A DNA stretch of 64,000 nt from a virus. The notes under the pieces are model-generated. The model ran no database searches. It saw only the letters and a program-made list of their open reading frames with translations, and was not told the DNA's origin. Location: positions 1 through 64,000 of IMG/VR virus record IMGVR_UViG_3300042691_016420, one strand, 5' to 3'. The translations under genes and the position numbers were made by a program. Below, piece after piece: positions 1 through 7,213 of the stretch; the stretch's first letter is position 1, and each line of letters opens with the position of its first letter.

Positions 1-2
1 CT

Positions 3-254
3 AGGAATCCATATGCAGATGCAGATGTAGTACTTGCTACTATGTCAGCTTTTAAGATGGATATGCCTACTTGTCTTGGATATGATATTAATAAGCTAAA
101 AGATAGCTTTATTATGTTGAAGGTAATTAAGAACAGACTTGGGAGAGACAATATTGCTGTTGGTTTATTAGCCAACCCCAAAGCAGGTAGCTTCTCAGAG
201 CTACCACCTGCAAAATCTGAGGATATGCAAATAGTTTATGATTCTTTAAATTAA
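3..254 (+). CDS. C-terminal fragment of a probable SF4/DnaB-like replicative helicase (runs off left edge)
   Basis: The reading frame is open from the window edge, so the 5' part lies outside and the first ATG (42) is internal. The visible part starts NPYADADVVLATM, followed by IKNRLGRDNIAVGLL and then FSELPP. This order resembles the C-terminus of DnaB/SF4 helicases, where an acidic 'DADVV' strand is followed by a basic 'K.R.G' arginine-finger/H4 segment and a final strand. The Walker motifs would be upstream and cannot be seen. It ends 4 bp before the Sak4-like gene and heads the replication block, which fits a helicase. A different RecA-fold ATPase is equally possible. Confidence 0.5.
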   Translation, partial: RNPYADADVVLATMSAFKMDMPTCLGYDINKLKDSFIMLKVIKNRLGRDNIAVGLLANPKAGSFSELPPAKSEDMQIVYDSLN

Positions 255-258
255 AAAG

Positions 259-570
259 ATGGAACTTCCAACAAGTAAAACAAAGGCCACTCTAACAGAT
301 CCTGGTAAGTTGATTATCTATAGCAAGCCTAAGACAGGTAAAACCAGTCTTCTTGCAGAATTGGATAACAATCTTATCATAGATTTAGAGAATGGCACTC
401 AATATTATGATGCACTTAAGGTTAGTATTAACTCTGTGCAAGAATTAATGGACCTTATTAAAGCTATCATAGCTGCTGGTAGGCCATATAAGTATATCAC
501 TCTAGATACTCTAACCAAGTTGGAAGATTTAGCATTGCCTTATGCCTTAACTCTTTATAAAAACACGCCT
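259..570 (+). CDS. Sak4-like RecA-fold ATPase, exon 1 (interrupted by group I intron)
   Basis: Exon 1 encodes the first 104 residues of a single-strand-annealing/recombination ATPase of the Sak4 (RecA-like AAA) type. Walker A is SKPKTGKTS at residues 22-30 and Walker B is YITLDTLTKL around Asp83. Unspliced translation runs six more codons and stops at 591 in the middle of the expected KNTP-MGKSYTGT motif. Joining 259-570 to 1349-1759 gives a continuous 240-residue protein that reads NTP|MGKSYTGT across the junction, as in intact relatives. The split reflects an intron and not a frameshift. Its neighbours (helicase-like gene, SSB, primase) fit a role in phage recombination and replication. Confidence 0.8.
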
Positions 571-1348
571 AGACAAACATGGGCCTTATAATAGTGATAT
601 TATAAGCAAATTCCTTTAATTTCTGGGACATCCTTCGTATATTTGTATATGGAAGGACAATCAGAAGCTAAGGTTTTGACTGACAAGCAATTAAAGTATC
701 TTGGAAAAACATTTGGTGCTATTACTGTAGTAGATTTACATGAAGTTAAAAAATACCGTGCCTATTTTAAAGGTATTTGCAATAGATGTAATTCTGAAAC
801 AGTAGTAAGAGCTGACCATTTGTTAAATAACCCAAAATCTTGTACAAATTGTGTGGATGATTTGCAAAAAGAAATTGCTCATGCAAAATATCCACCACAT
901 TTAACAAAGTATAATTCTAAATTATACATGTATAAATTAAATGCAAAACTTTCAGAAAGAGTTTTTGAACTTACTAAAGATGAGTTTACAAACATACTTA
1001 AGTCAGATTGTATTTATTGTGGAAAACAAGAAGCTTTTGGAGTTGATAGAATAGATAATTTAAAAGGTTATACATTAGAAAATTCTGTACCTTGTTGTAG
1101 AATGTGCAATCAAATGAAACATATTTTTCATAAAGATGCATTTTTAAAACAAGTAGAATTAATATATAACCATCAGTTAAAACAAAGTTCAACGACTATC
1201 TCGAAAGAGAGTACATCACAAGCTAATGGTGATGGAAAAGGGGAAAATCTTGTTATTCAAGATTGTGATATAGTCTAATCTGCATAGTAATATGCAGCAG
1301 TTCATAAGAGAACGTGGTAAACAGTTGCGTGTTTACTAGAATGTAATG
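571..1348 (+). ncRNA. Self-splicing group I intron (IA-like) carrying an HNH endonuclease gene
   Basis: The core can be read by eye. P1 pairs exon end GCCT (567-570) with GGGC (581-584), giving the required T-G wobble at the splice site. P10 pairs CAT (578-580) with exon 2 ATG. P2 is CTTATAATA/TATTATAAG (585-606) with a GTGA tetraloop. P3 is TTCCTTT (611-617) with AAAGGGG (1237-1243), and P4 is TTCTG (621-625) with CAGAA (662-666). The Q-like element AATCAGAAGCTAAGG is at 659-673. R, GTTCAACGACTA, is at 1187-1198; P7 is GACTA with TAGTC (1271-1275). A TCTC-GAAA-GAGA hairpin at 1199-1210 resembles P7.1. P8 is 1246-1264 and P9 is 1280-1297. The terminal G is 1348. The pairings were drawn by hand and not folded computationally. 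Confidence 0.88.
649..1278 (+). CDS. HNH homing endonuclease encoded within the intron
   Basis: A predicted intron-homing DNA endonuclease. The HNH core is in the C-terminal half: CIYCGKQEAFGVDRIDN then LENSVPCCRMCNQMKH, i.e. two CxxC zinc knuckles around a D-R-I-D-N strand. An N-terminal zinc-binding segment begins YLGKTFGAITVV and has CNRCN and CTNC pairs, as in many phage HNH enzymes. I chose ATG 649; a TTG at 643 extends it by two codons. The frame overlaps intron core elements: its start lies in P5 and it runs through Q, R, P7, P3, P8 and S, so coding and ribozyme sequence are superimposed. The sequence looks more A/T-rich than the exons. Confidence 0.87.
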   Translation: MEGQSEAKVLTDKQLKYLGKTFGAITVVDLHEVKKYRAYFKGICNRCNSETVVRADHLLNNPKSCTNCVDDLQKEIAHAKYPPHLTKYNSKLYMYKLNAKLSERVFELTKDEFTNILKSDCIYCGKQEAFGVDRIDNLKGYTLENSVPCCRMCNQMKHIFHKDAFLKQVELIYNHQLKQSSTTISKESTSQANGDGKGENLVIQDCDIV

Positions 1349-1759
1349 ATGGGCAAGTCTTATACAGGAACTAATGTGCTAGATCTTCCTAATGGTGCAG
1401 GTTACAAATATCTGAGAGATGCCATGACAAACCTACTGAATGCCATTTATAAGTGCGCAGATAGGGTAATTCTTCTTGGTCACCTAAAGACCACTAACAT
1501 AGAGAAGAATGGCAAAGAAGTATCTGCCAGAGAGTTAGATCTCACTGGCAAAATTAAGAGTATGGTCTCTGCTGATGTAGATGCAATTGGTTTGCTATAC
1601 AGAGGTGAAGACAACAAGAATATTTTGTCCTTTAAGACTACAGATGATGTTATCTGTGGTGCTAGGCCAACCCATCTTAAGGATCAAGAGATAGTTATCT
1701 CTGAGCTGGTAGATGGAAAATTTATTACCCATTGGGATAAAATTTATAATCAAAAGTAA
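1349..1759 (+). CDS. Sak4-like RecA-fold ATPase, exon 2
   Basis: Exon 2 supplies residues 105-240 of the spliced ATPase. It begins MGKSYTGTNVLDLPNGAGYK, the conserved loop that follows the Walker B segment in Sak4-like proteins, then has a core strand DRVILLGHLKTT and a C-terminal RecA-fold half ending in WDKIYNQK. The in-frame ATG at 1346 includes the intron's last three bases, so translation from there would give only a C-terminal fragment without the P-loop. It is 12 bp upstream of the next gene. The protein probably loads on single-stranded DNA together with the SSB encoded further downstream. Confidence 0.8.
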   Translation: MGKSYTGTNVLDLPNGAGYKYLRDAMTNLLNAIYKCADRVILLGHLKTTNIEKNGKEVSARELDLTGKIKSMVSADVDAIGLLYRGEDNKNILSFKTTDDVICGARPTHLKDQEIVISELVDGKFITHWDKIYNQK

Positions 1760-1771
1760 AATTAAAAACTT

Positions 1772-2209
1772 ATGTTTCAAGTAATTGCAACTACAACCAG
1801 AAAGTCTAGGAAGACTCAGAGCTGGGACCTTCGTGCTAAGAATGAGAGATTAGAGTTCTCTCAAACATTCTTTAGCCTAAATGAGTTACAGAACAATGAA
1901 CTTACCTTTGGTAAGAGCAATGATACTTATCTGCTTCTTATCTCCCCAAATGGTCAGTTCTATAAGAAGACTAAGAGAGGTGAGAATAAGAGTAGAACAT
2001 TCTCTAATCCTACTCTCTATCAGTATCTTATCTCTTTAGGATCTCTCTTCAAACTGGAAATATTCCAGAAAGATGAGACAGGTACTTATTGTAAATTTGT
2101 GGCTATTGAGCCAGAAGACGATGAGGAAGCTGTAGAAACTTCTGAAGAAGTAACAGTAGATGCTCCTATTGAAGATAGGAGAGATAATTTCCACAACTAT
2201 ATTCATTAA
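1772..2209 (+). CDS. Unknown protein between the recombinase and SSB genes
   Basis: A 145-residue protein I do not recognise. The N-terminal two thirds are rich in alternating beta-type sequence (FFSLNELQNNELTFG, TYLLLISPNGQFYKK). A short hydrophobic stretch, YLISLGSLFKLEIFQ, precedes an acidic tail with EPEDDEEAVETSEE, a composition reminiscent of protein-interaction tails on SSB-like factors. There is no catalytic motif and no signal peptide. Its position between the recombination ATPase and SSB suggests a DNA-transaction accessory role, inferred from context only. The ATG is preceded by an A-rich leader (AAATTAAAAACTT), typical of this phage. Confidence 0.75.
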   Translation: MFQVIATTTRKSRKTQSWDLRAKNERLEFSQTFFSLNELQNNELTFGKSNDTYLLLISPNGQFYKKTKRGENKSRTFSNPTLYQYLISLGSLFKLEIFQKDETGTYCKFVAIEPEDDEEAVETSEEVTVDAPIEDRRDNFHNYIH

Positions 2210-2236
2210 TCTTAAAACTAAAAACTCATAAATAAT

Positions 2237-2824
2237 ATGTTTAATACTAATAGTGTAAAAGCCCCAGCTGCTTCAGTTAAACCAGGTATCAATGTTAATG
2301 TTCCTGTAGAAGCTATTTTTGAACCTCTTAGAAAAGATGGTTCTGGTGATCCCGTCCTCTGTGTTAGAATCTCTGATACTAACATTAAGAAGATTATGTG
2401 GGAGCCAAAGCAACTTGGTAATAGCCAAGGCAGAGCTTGTCCTTTCAACTTTGAGTTCAATGGAATTAAAGGTCAGAAGGGTGTAGAGATGTCTGATGAG
2501 GTAGCTAATGCCCTAGAAATGATGGGCTTTATCAGGGATACCAAGACTGTCTTGACAGCAGTAGTAGGTGATGTTACTGTAGAAGGTAAAACTTATGCAG
2601 AGTTTGCTAAAAACTTTGTAGCTGCAGTAAACAATGACAAAACTGCTGATGTTAAGTTAGTCTATGGTAGAAGTGGATATCTTGAGTTTGCAAGTAAGGG
2701 TTATATTGCTGCTCCTAATAGCAACAAACTTATCCTTACTCCTGCTGATGTTATTGTAAAGCCAGAAGTTAATGCTGACTTTACTAGCATGCCAGCTTCT
2801 GTAGATCAAGAACTCCCCTTCTAA
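2237..2824 (+). CDS. ssb: Single-stranded DNA-binding protein
   Basis: A 195-residue protein that would coat ssDNA during replication and recombination. The diagnostic feature is the C-terminus, SVDQELPF, an acidic/hydrophobic tip of the DxxLPF type used by bacterial and phage SSBs to recruit partner proteins. The body is beta-rich (residues 25-75 and 110-150, e.g. GDPVLCVRISDTN and KLVYGRSGYLEF), compatible with an OB fold. It lies 4 bp upstream of the primase gene and downstream of the Sak4-like recombinase, the usual partner set. The OB fold is inferred from the tail and context; no fold search was run. Confidence 0.8.
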   Translation: MFNTNSVKAPAASVKPGINVNVPVEAIFEPLRKDGSGDPVLCVRISDTNIKKIMWEPKQLGNSQGRACPFNFEFNGIKGQKGVEMSDEVANALEMMGFIRDTKTVLTAVVGDVTVEGKTYAEFAKNFVAAVNNDKTADVKLVYGRSGYLEFASKGYIAAPNSNKLILTPADVIVKPEVNADFTSMPASVDQELPF

Positions 2825-2828
2825 ATAA

Positions 2829-3836
2829 ATGTATGTCTCTAATTTAAGTAGGGACTACATTTATAAAACCTTCTCACAGGAAGCCATCTTTGAAGCTTAT
2901 GGTATTCCAGTAGTCAGAGGTAACTTTGTAAGTCCCTTGAGGAGAGATAGGTCTCCAACATGTGCATTTCAATATTATGGTAATATCCTGCGCTATTATG
3001 ATAATAGACCAGGAGAATTCTGTGGTGATGCAGTAGCTATGGTTATGCATCTAAAACATCTTACCTACCAAGAAGCACTGTTGGATATCTATAAGACTAT
3101 GAAGAACTTAATACCATTATCTAAGGATTCTAACTTAAAAACAGAATTGGATGACACCTCTTCCTTAGGTAATGACTCTCTAAATGAATGTATAACAAGG
3201 AAAAGTATACGTAAATTTGATTTGGTAAAAAAAGAGAGTACTGAGATTAAAGTTAAATTCAAAGAGTTCTCTAACAAGGAACTAGAATACTGGAAACAAT
3301 ATGGAATAAGTTTAGAGACTTTACAGAGATTCAATATCCACTCATGCAGCCATTTATATCTTAAAACTAAAAGTGGAGACTTTGAAAACTGTGTGAGAGG
3401 CAGTGAGATGTGCTTTTTGTACATCTTTGCTGATAACTCTGTAAAGGCATACTTTCCTGAGAGAAAAGAATATAGGTTTCTATCTAATAGTAGATGGATA
3501 CAAGGCTTGGAATATTTAGATGATCCTAAACTCTTGATCATAACCAAGAGTTATAAGGATGTAGTATGTTTATCATTATTTGGTATACAAGCTGTTGCTA
3601 TGCAGGGGGAGAGTGTTCTCCCTCCAGCATGGCTTGTAAATAAGTACAATTGTGTGTATCTTGCAGACAATGATGCTCCTGGTAAGAGAGCTGCTGTACT
3701 TATAAGAAGAAAGTATAATATTCCAATAGCATTATTCCCTAAAGAATACAGAGAAATGGGGATTAAAGATTTCTCTGATGCCTATAAAATCCTCGGGCAT
3801 GAATATATGGAGGATTTATTAAATACAATTTTATAA
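2829..3836 (+). CDS. DnaG-family primase with degenerate zinc finger and TOPRIM domain
   Basis: A predicted RNA primase for phage replication, 335 residues. The N-terminal segment (about 25-95) has the DnaG zinc-domain layout: SPLRRDRSPTCAF, then LRYYDNRPGEFCGDAVAMVM and a helical end, but the usual CHC2 cysteines are not all present. The TOPRIM part is at about 235-300: LLIITKSYKDVVCL, where the usual catalytic Glu position reads Lys or Ser, followed by VYLADNDAPGKRA with Asp280 and Asp282 as metal ligands. It is shorter than cellular DnaG and has no helicase-interaction domain. A strong hairpin (3605-3624) lies inside the TOPRIM coding region. Confidence 0.8.
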   Translation: MYVSNLSRDYIYKTFSQEAIFEAYGIPVVRGNFVSPLRRDRSPTCAFQYYGNILRYYDNRPGEFCGDAVAMVMHLKHLTYQEALLDIYKTMKNLIPLSKDSNLKTELDDTSSLGNDSLNECITRKSIRKFDLVKKESTEIKVKFKEFSNKELEYWKQYGISLETLQRFNIHSCSHLYLKTKSGDFENCVRGSEMCFLYIFADNSVKAYFPERKEYRFLSNSRWIQGLEYLDDPKLLIITKSYKDVVCLSLFGIQAVAMQGESVLPPAWLVNKYNCVYLADNDAPGKRAAVLIRRKYNIPIALFPKEYREMGIKDFSDAYKILGHEYMEDLLNTIL

Positions 3837-3840
3837 AGTT

Positions 3841-4416
3841 ATGCGTAAAGTAACTGTTGTAACAACAAATAACTCTCAAGTTAATCAATTTGAGGTTGAA
3901 GCTGGAGTAAGCACCTTCTCTCAGCTAGTATCTGCTCTTCCTGCTGTTGATTTCTCTAACAAGACTGTCACTGTAGGTAAAGCTCTCTATTCTCTGGAGC
4001 ATCCTGATGCTGTTCTTCCAGAGGGTAACTTAAAAGTCTTCATCTCTCCTAAAGATATGAAGGCTGCTCTACCTGCTGAGTATTATGATCTTAGAGCTAA
4101 GCTCAAAGATTTCAGATATGATGCTGTAGAGAATGATGATGATGAGGTATTAGACATCATTGGTAATTATACTCATGACAGTGTTAATGTTATGAAGGCT
4201 AAAGTTGCTGATGTTGAAGCTCTTCTTGCTGATAGAGAAGAAGATGAGGAAGAATTGGTGGTAGAAACACCTCAACCTATTTCATGGGTAAACCTCTCCT
4301 CTACTGAGGATAGACTCTTTGAAATTGAGTGGCAGCTTGGCATTAGGAATGCTACTAATGCTCAACGCTTTAATCAAAGGGCTCTAGAGGAAGCTAAAAA
4401 TGCTACCAAGAAGTAA
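3841..4416 (+). CDS. Ubiquitin-like beta-grasp protein of a PRTRC-like conjugation set
   Basis: The first 75 residues have the beta-grasp pattern of PRTRC-associated ubiquitin-like proteins: an amphipathic start (KVTVVTT), FEVEAGVSTFSQLV, then YSLEHPDAVLPEGNLKVFIS followed by PKDMKA. After it come about 115 residues of acidic, helical sequence ending in NATKK. No diglycine is present at the end of the beta-grasp part or at the C-terminus, so canonical activation would need processing or another chemistry. The gene precedes E2-like, JAMM and ThiF-like genes and overlaps the E2-like gene by 17 bp, so the four are probably co-translated. The fold is inferred from pattern and neighbourhood. Confidence 0.7.
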   Translation: MRKVTVVTTNNSQVNQFEVEAGVSTFSQLVSALPAVDFSNKTVTVGKALYSLEHPDAVLPEGNLKVFISPKDMKAALPAEYYDLRAKLKDFRYDAVENDDDEVLDIIGNYTHDSVNVMKAKVADVEALLADREEDEEELVVETPQPISWVNLSSTEDRLFEIEWQLGIRNATNAQRFNQRALEEAKNATKK

Positions 4417-5548
4417 GAAGCATGCGGAGATTATGGGGTTTCTTAGGAGACCCCAACTTCTCCAACCTAAGTTTAGCTTAGATACTGATTTACAGGAATA
4501 TAAGAAATCTATTAAGAGACATAAGCTCTATGAATTTGTAGCTCAATATTATAGTTATAATGGTATAATTAAAGAGATACATTCTAATAGACATGATAAT
4601 TTCTTTTTAGATATACATAATGCTGTTAAGCATAGTGGTTATACTAATAGTACTCATGTAAAGATTCTTAAGATGTATAACATTCTTAAGCAATCTGAGA
4701 TGTATGATGAGAGTGTTTGCAAGATGGGTCTTGTAAGTGTTAATGCTCATGAGCAATATCTTGGTATACATTTCCCTGTAATATTTTTACAAGAGGTTAA
4801 TAGTAATAGAGAACCTATTGAGATTAGAGATATTTATTTCTATATAACTAATTCTTCTTTACATGTATTTAGAACTACATTAGATGTTGTTAATAAGGAT
4901 TTTATACATCCTCATGTTAGTGGCAACTTTGGTAGTTTTTGTACAGGTGATTCTCCACTAAAGATGTCTTTGAATAATTTGCATTATAATATAGATTCTA
5001 TTACTCAAGATGATGCTGATATTTTCTGGGTAAACTTGTATAGAACTATTACTCAGAAGACAGAGGTAGGTGATCATTATTATGCCTTAAGTAGATTAAA
5101 TCAAGGTATTACACTTGCTTACACAGAATTCTTAGATAGAGTTTATAATGATGAGGAGTTTCTAAGTAAAGTTACTAACTATATCTCTGTAACAATGTCT
5201 AATGAGGCTATAGAAGTAAGCTTTGATAAAGATGCTCTAAAGAAAGATTTCTTTCAACTTTTCTCTACAGAATCTTCTGAGCAGGCAAAAGAAGAAGCAC
5301 CTCTTGAGAGAGCTGTAACCTTTAATAATATTGCTCTTAAGAAGAAGAAATTTATTCCTCTTTATAAGAGACCAAGAACTATGATTAAGAATGTAGACCA
5401 ACTCCTAGATCAACTTCTAATGGATTGTGTCCCAACTTCATTTATTAATAATGTTTATGATGATTATAAAAAAACAACTGAAGAATCCAATAACTCTGGA
5501 GAACAGAGTACTGGACAAAATCAAGTATTTGAATTCCAGATGCTCTAA
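4400..5548 (+). CDS. E2-like (UBC-fold) conjugating protein, PRTRC protein B-like
   Basis: A 382-residue protein. The central region has a classical E2 active-site layout: a strand (IRDIYFYITNSSLHVF), then HPHV at residues 170-173 and GSFCTGDSP with Cys181. This mirrors the HPN(I/V)...G-x-(I/V)-C arrangement of ubiquitin-conjugating enzymes, where the Cys carries the thioester. An N-terminal helical domain of about 90 residues and a charged, disordered-looking C-terminus flank the core. It lies between the Ub-like and JAMM genes, the order expected of PRTRC/prokaryotic Ub clusters. The ATG at 4400 overlaps the upstream gene; ATG 4433 is an alternative. A hairpin spans 4435-4454. Function is inferred from motif and context. 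Confidence 0.72.
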   Translation: MLPRSKKHAEIMGFLRRPQLLQPKFSLDTDLQEYKKSIKRHKLYEFVAQYYSYNGIIKEIHSNRHDNFFLDIHNAVKHSGYTNSTHVKILKMYNILKQSEMYDESVCKMGLVSVNAHEQYLGIHFPVIFLQEVNSNREPIEIRDIYFYITNSSLHVFRTTLDVVNKDFIHPHVSGNFGSFCTGDSPLKMSLNNLHYNIDSITQDDADIFWVNLYRTITQKTEVGDHYYALSRLNQGITLAYTEFLDRVYNDEEFLSKVTNYISVTMSNEAIEVSFDKDALKKDFFQLFSTESSEQAKEEAPLERAVTFNNIALKKKKFIPLYKRPRTMIKNVDQLLDQLLMDCVPTSFINNVYDDYKKTTEESNNSGEQSTGQNQVFEFQML

Positions 5549-6527
5549 TATAGAGTGGAGTGGTGTTGGTGTAATGAAAGTAGAAGGAGATCTGCATGAT
5601 GATAGTCTAAAACTACATGTAATAGATTTGCTCCTTAAAGATGTAGGTACTGCCGGTTATACAGAATATGACTGGGGTACAACCTTAGCTGAGTATTTTG
5701 AGGAGAATGAGGATAAGTGGCCTGTAATGTTCTTCAGTATCCACTCTCATCACAATATGGGTGTCACACCATCTGGTGTAGATGATAAGCACTTATATGA
5801 TAATATAAGTAACTTCCCCTTCCATCTCTCTGTTATTGTCAATAACAAGTTAGACTTTAATGCTAGAATTGCTACTGATATGGTAATTGAGAGTGTCTCT
5901 GTTAGAGGCATGGACAGTGCCTACTTTAGTAAGCAAGTAAATGATGGAAGAATTATTGTAGAGTATTCTTTACCTGTAAATATCTCTAGTGCTGATAATG
6001 ATGAGTTTAAGGATGAATTTGATAGGGTTGTAGAGAACAAAAAGTTACTTGAGGAAGCTAAGAAACCTACTTATGGCATGCCTACTAAAAGAAATGGAGG
6101 TCTTCAACAATCCATTCCTTTTGTAAGTCCTAAAACTCAGTTTGGTATTACTCAATATACTCTTGGTACTCTTAACTATAAGTTTACTACTCTTAAGGAA
6201 GTACTAGCAGAACTTAAAACAGATGACCATGTAGATGTCTACCTTGATCAAGTAGAAAAGATTTGCATGGATGCTGTTGATGAGGGTAAGATTAAACAGG
6301 TACAAAGTTCTCTCTATCAGTTGATGACTACATTTGAAGATATTGCTCCTCACCATAAACTAATTAATAGTCTTGTTTATGGATTAGCTGCAATCCATTC
6401 TCTTGTAGAAACTGCAGATATGGAAGATGATTTTAAAGATGTTCCTTTTGGTAATAAAAAAGATAAGGATATCTCTAGAATGACTGATAAAGAGTGGAAT
6501 GAATATATCTCTGATAGAAGATACTAA
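5529..6527 (+). CDS. JAMM/MPN (JAB) metalloprotease, deubiquitinase-like, PRTRC protein A-like
   Basis: A predicted zinc-dependent isopeptidase that would process or remove the Ub-like protein. The complete JAMM signature is present: Glu (codon 5553, in NIEWSGVGV), then HSH at 5742-5750 and exactly ten residues later Asp (5781), i.e. E...HxHx10D with the expected Ser in between. The start is uncertain. The frame opens at GTG 5427 inside the E2 gene, but sequence before 5529 looks like a frame shadow, and the first ATG (5574) would delete the catalytic Glu. TTG 5529 keeps the domain with a 20-bp overlap. The C-terminal 150 residues are helical with no recognised domain. Confidence 0.85.
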   Translation: MNSRCSNIEWSGVGVMKVEGDLHDDSLKLHVIDLLLKDVGTAGYTEYDWGTTLAEYFEENEDKWPVMFFSIHSHHNMGVTPSGVDDKHLYDNISNFPFHLSVIVNNKLDFNARIATDMVIESVSVRGMDSAYFSKQVNDGRIIVEYSLPVNISSADNDEFKDEFDRVVENKKLLEEAKKPTYGMPTKRNGGLQQSIPFVSPKTQFGITQYTLGTLNYKFTTLKEVLAELKTDDHVDVYLDQVEKICMDAVDEGKIKQVQSSLYQLMTTFEDIAPHHKLINSLVYGLAAIHSLVETADMEDDFKDVPFGNKKDKDISRMTDKEWNEYISDRRY

Positions 6528-6532
6528 GAACT

Positions 6533-7213
6533 ATGAGTAGATATAATCGCTTAGAATATAGTAGATTCTCAGCAGCACCATTTGTAACAAAAAAACCCCT
6601 AGAAATTACTCTAGGGGGTTTAGGTGGTGTTGGTGCTTATGTAGCTTTCTTCTTATCCAGACTTAGACATGAGTTATTCTGTTATGAGATGGATACTGTA
6701 GAAGATGTAAATCTAGATTGTCAGTTCTTTAAGTATGAAGACTTAGGTAAACCCAAAGCTTCAGCAGTTTCTGATATGATTAGACAATACTCTAATGGTT
6801 ATCTTGACCATCTTGGCAAATATGAGGAAGGTTGTGATGTAACTCCTTATTGCTTTGCTATGTTTGACAATATGGAGGCTAGGAAACTTATGTTTGAGGA
6901 ATGGTGTAATAATAAAGATAGTCAAATCTTTATAGATACCAGACTTCAAGCAGAGGAATTCCAGATCTTCTGTGTACACAAAGAAAAGCACATTCAGATG
7001 TATCTAGATTCCTTGAGAAATGATGATGAGATACCTGATTTACCTTGTAGTTATAAGCAAACAGGTCACTATGCAGCTATGGTAGCAACTCAAGCTGTAG
7101 CACTATTCTGTAATTATCTTGCTAATCAAAAACATCTTGCTGATATTGGTGAGGAAATTAGAGAAGTTCCATTCTTTACAACTTTTAATGGTTTAACATG
7201 GCAGCAACAATAG
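6533..7213 (+). CDS. ThiF/E1-like adenylating enzyme (PRTRC ThiF type)
   Basis: A predicted activating enzyme that adenylates the C-terminus of a Ub-like protein. The nucleotide-binding loop GGLGGVG is at residues 28-34, followed by a Rossmann strand ending in Asp (YEMDTVEDVNLDCQFF), the E1 'D..D.V..VNL' motif, and LGKPKASAV, with FDNMEARKLM as the later 'DN..AR' motif. The position that is usually Arg in NL-x-R-Q is Cys. DLPCSYKQ carries the best candidate catalytic Cys, with no CxxC zinc pairs. At 226 residues it is a minimal E1 domain. It begins 5 bp after the JAMM gene; a 10-bp perfect hairpin lies in its 5' coding region. Confidence 0.85.
   Translation: MSRYNRLEYSRFSAAPFVTKKPLEITLGGLGGVGAYVAFFLSRLRHELFCYEMDTVEDVNLDCQFFKYEDLGKPKASAVSDMIRQYSNGYLDHLGKYEEGCDVTPYCFAMFDNMEARKLMFEEWCNNKDSQIFIDTRLQAEEFQIFCVHKEKHIQMYLDSLRNDDEIPDLPCSYKQTGHYAAMVATQAVALFCNYLANQKHLADIGEEIREVPFFTTFNGLTWQQQ
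6594..6620 (+). repeat. Strong hairpin in the 5' coding part of the ThiF-like gene
   Basis: The arms AACCCCTAGA (6594-6603) and TCTAGGGGGTT (6610-6620) pair over 10 bp with one extra G and a 6-nt loop, followed by TAGG. It lies 61 bp after the ATG, just before the codons for GGLGGVG. It could act as an attenuator or translational pause; it could also be codon chance. Confidence 0.6.

Noticed and set aside
571-591. Premature stop in the Sak4-like gene as a pseudogene or frameshift
   Set aside because: The downstream part resumes in perfect register after removal of a group I intron, so the gene is intact after splicing.
998-1192. Minus-strand frame inside the intron region
   Set aside because: It is antisense to the HNH coding region and shows no motif or leader; the plus-strand frame explains the sequence.
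5427-5528. N-terminal extension of the JAMM gene from GTG 5427
   Set aside because: It lies wholly inside the E2-like gene in another frame, starts with GTG, and looks like a shadow of that gene; the JAMM domain starts near 5529.
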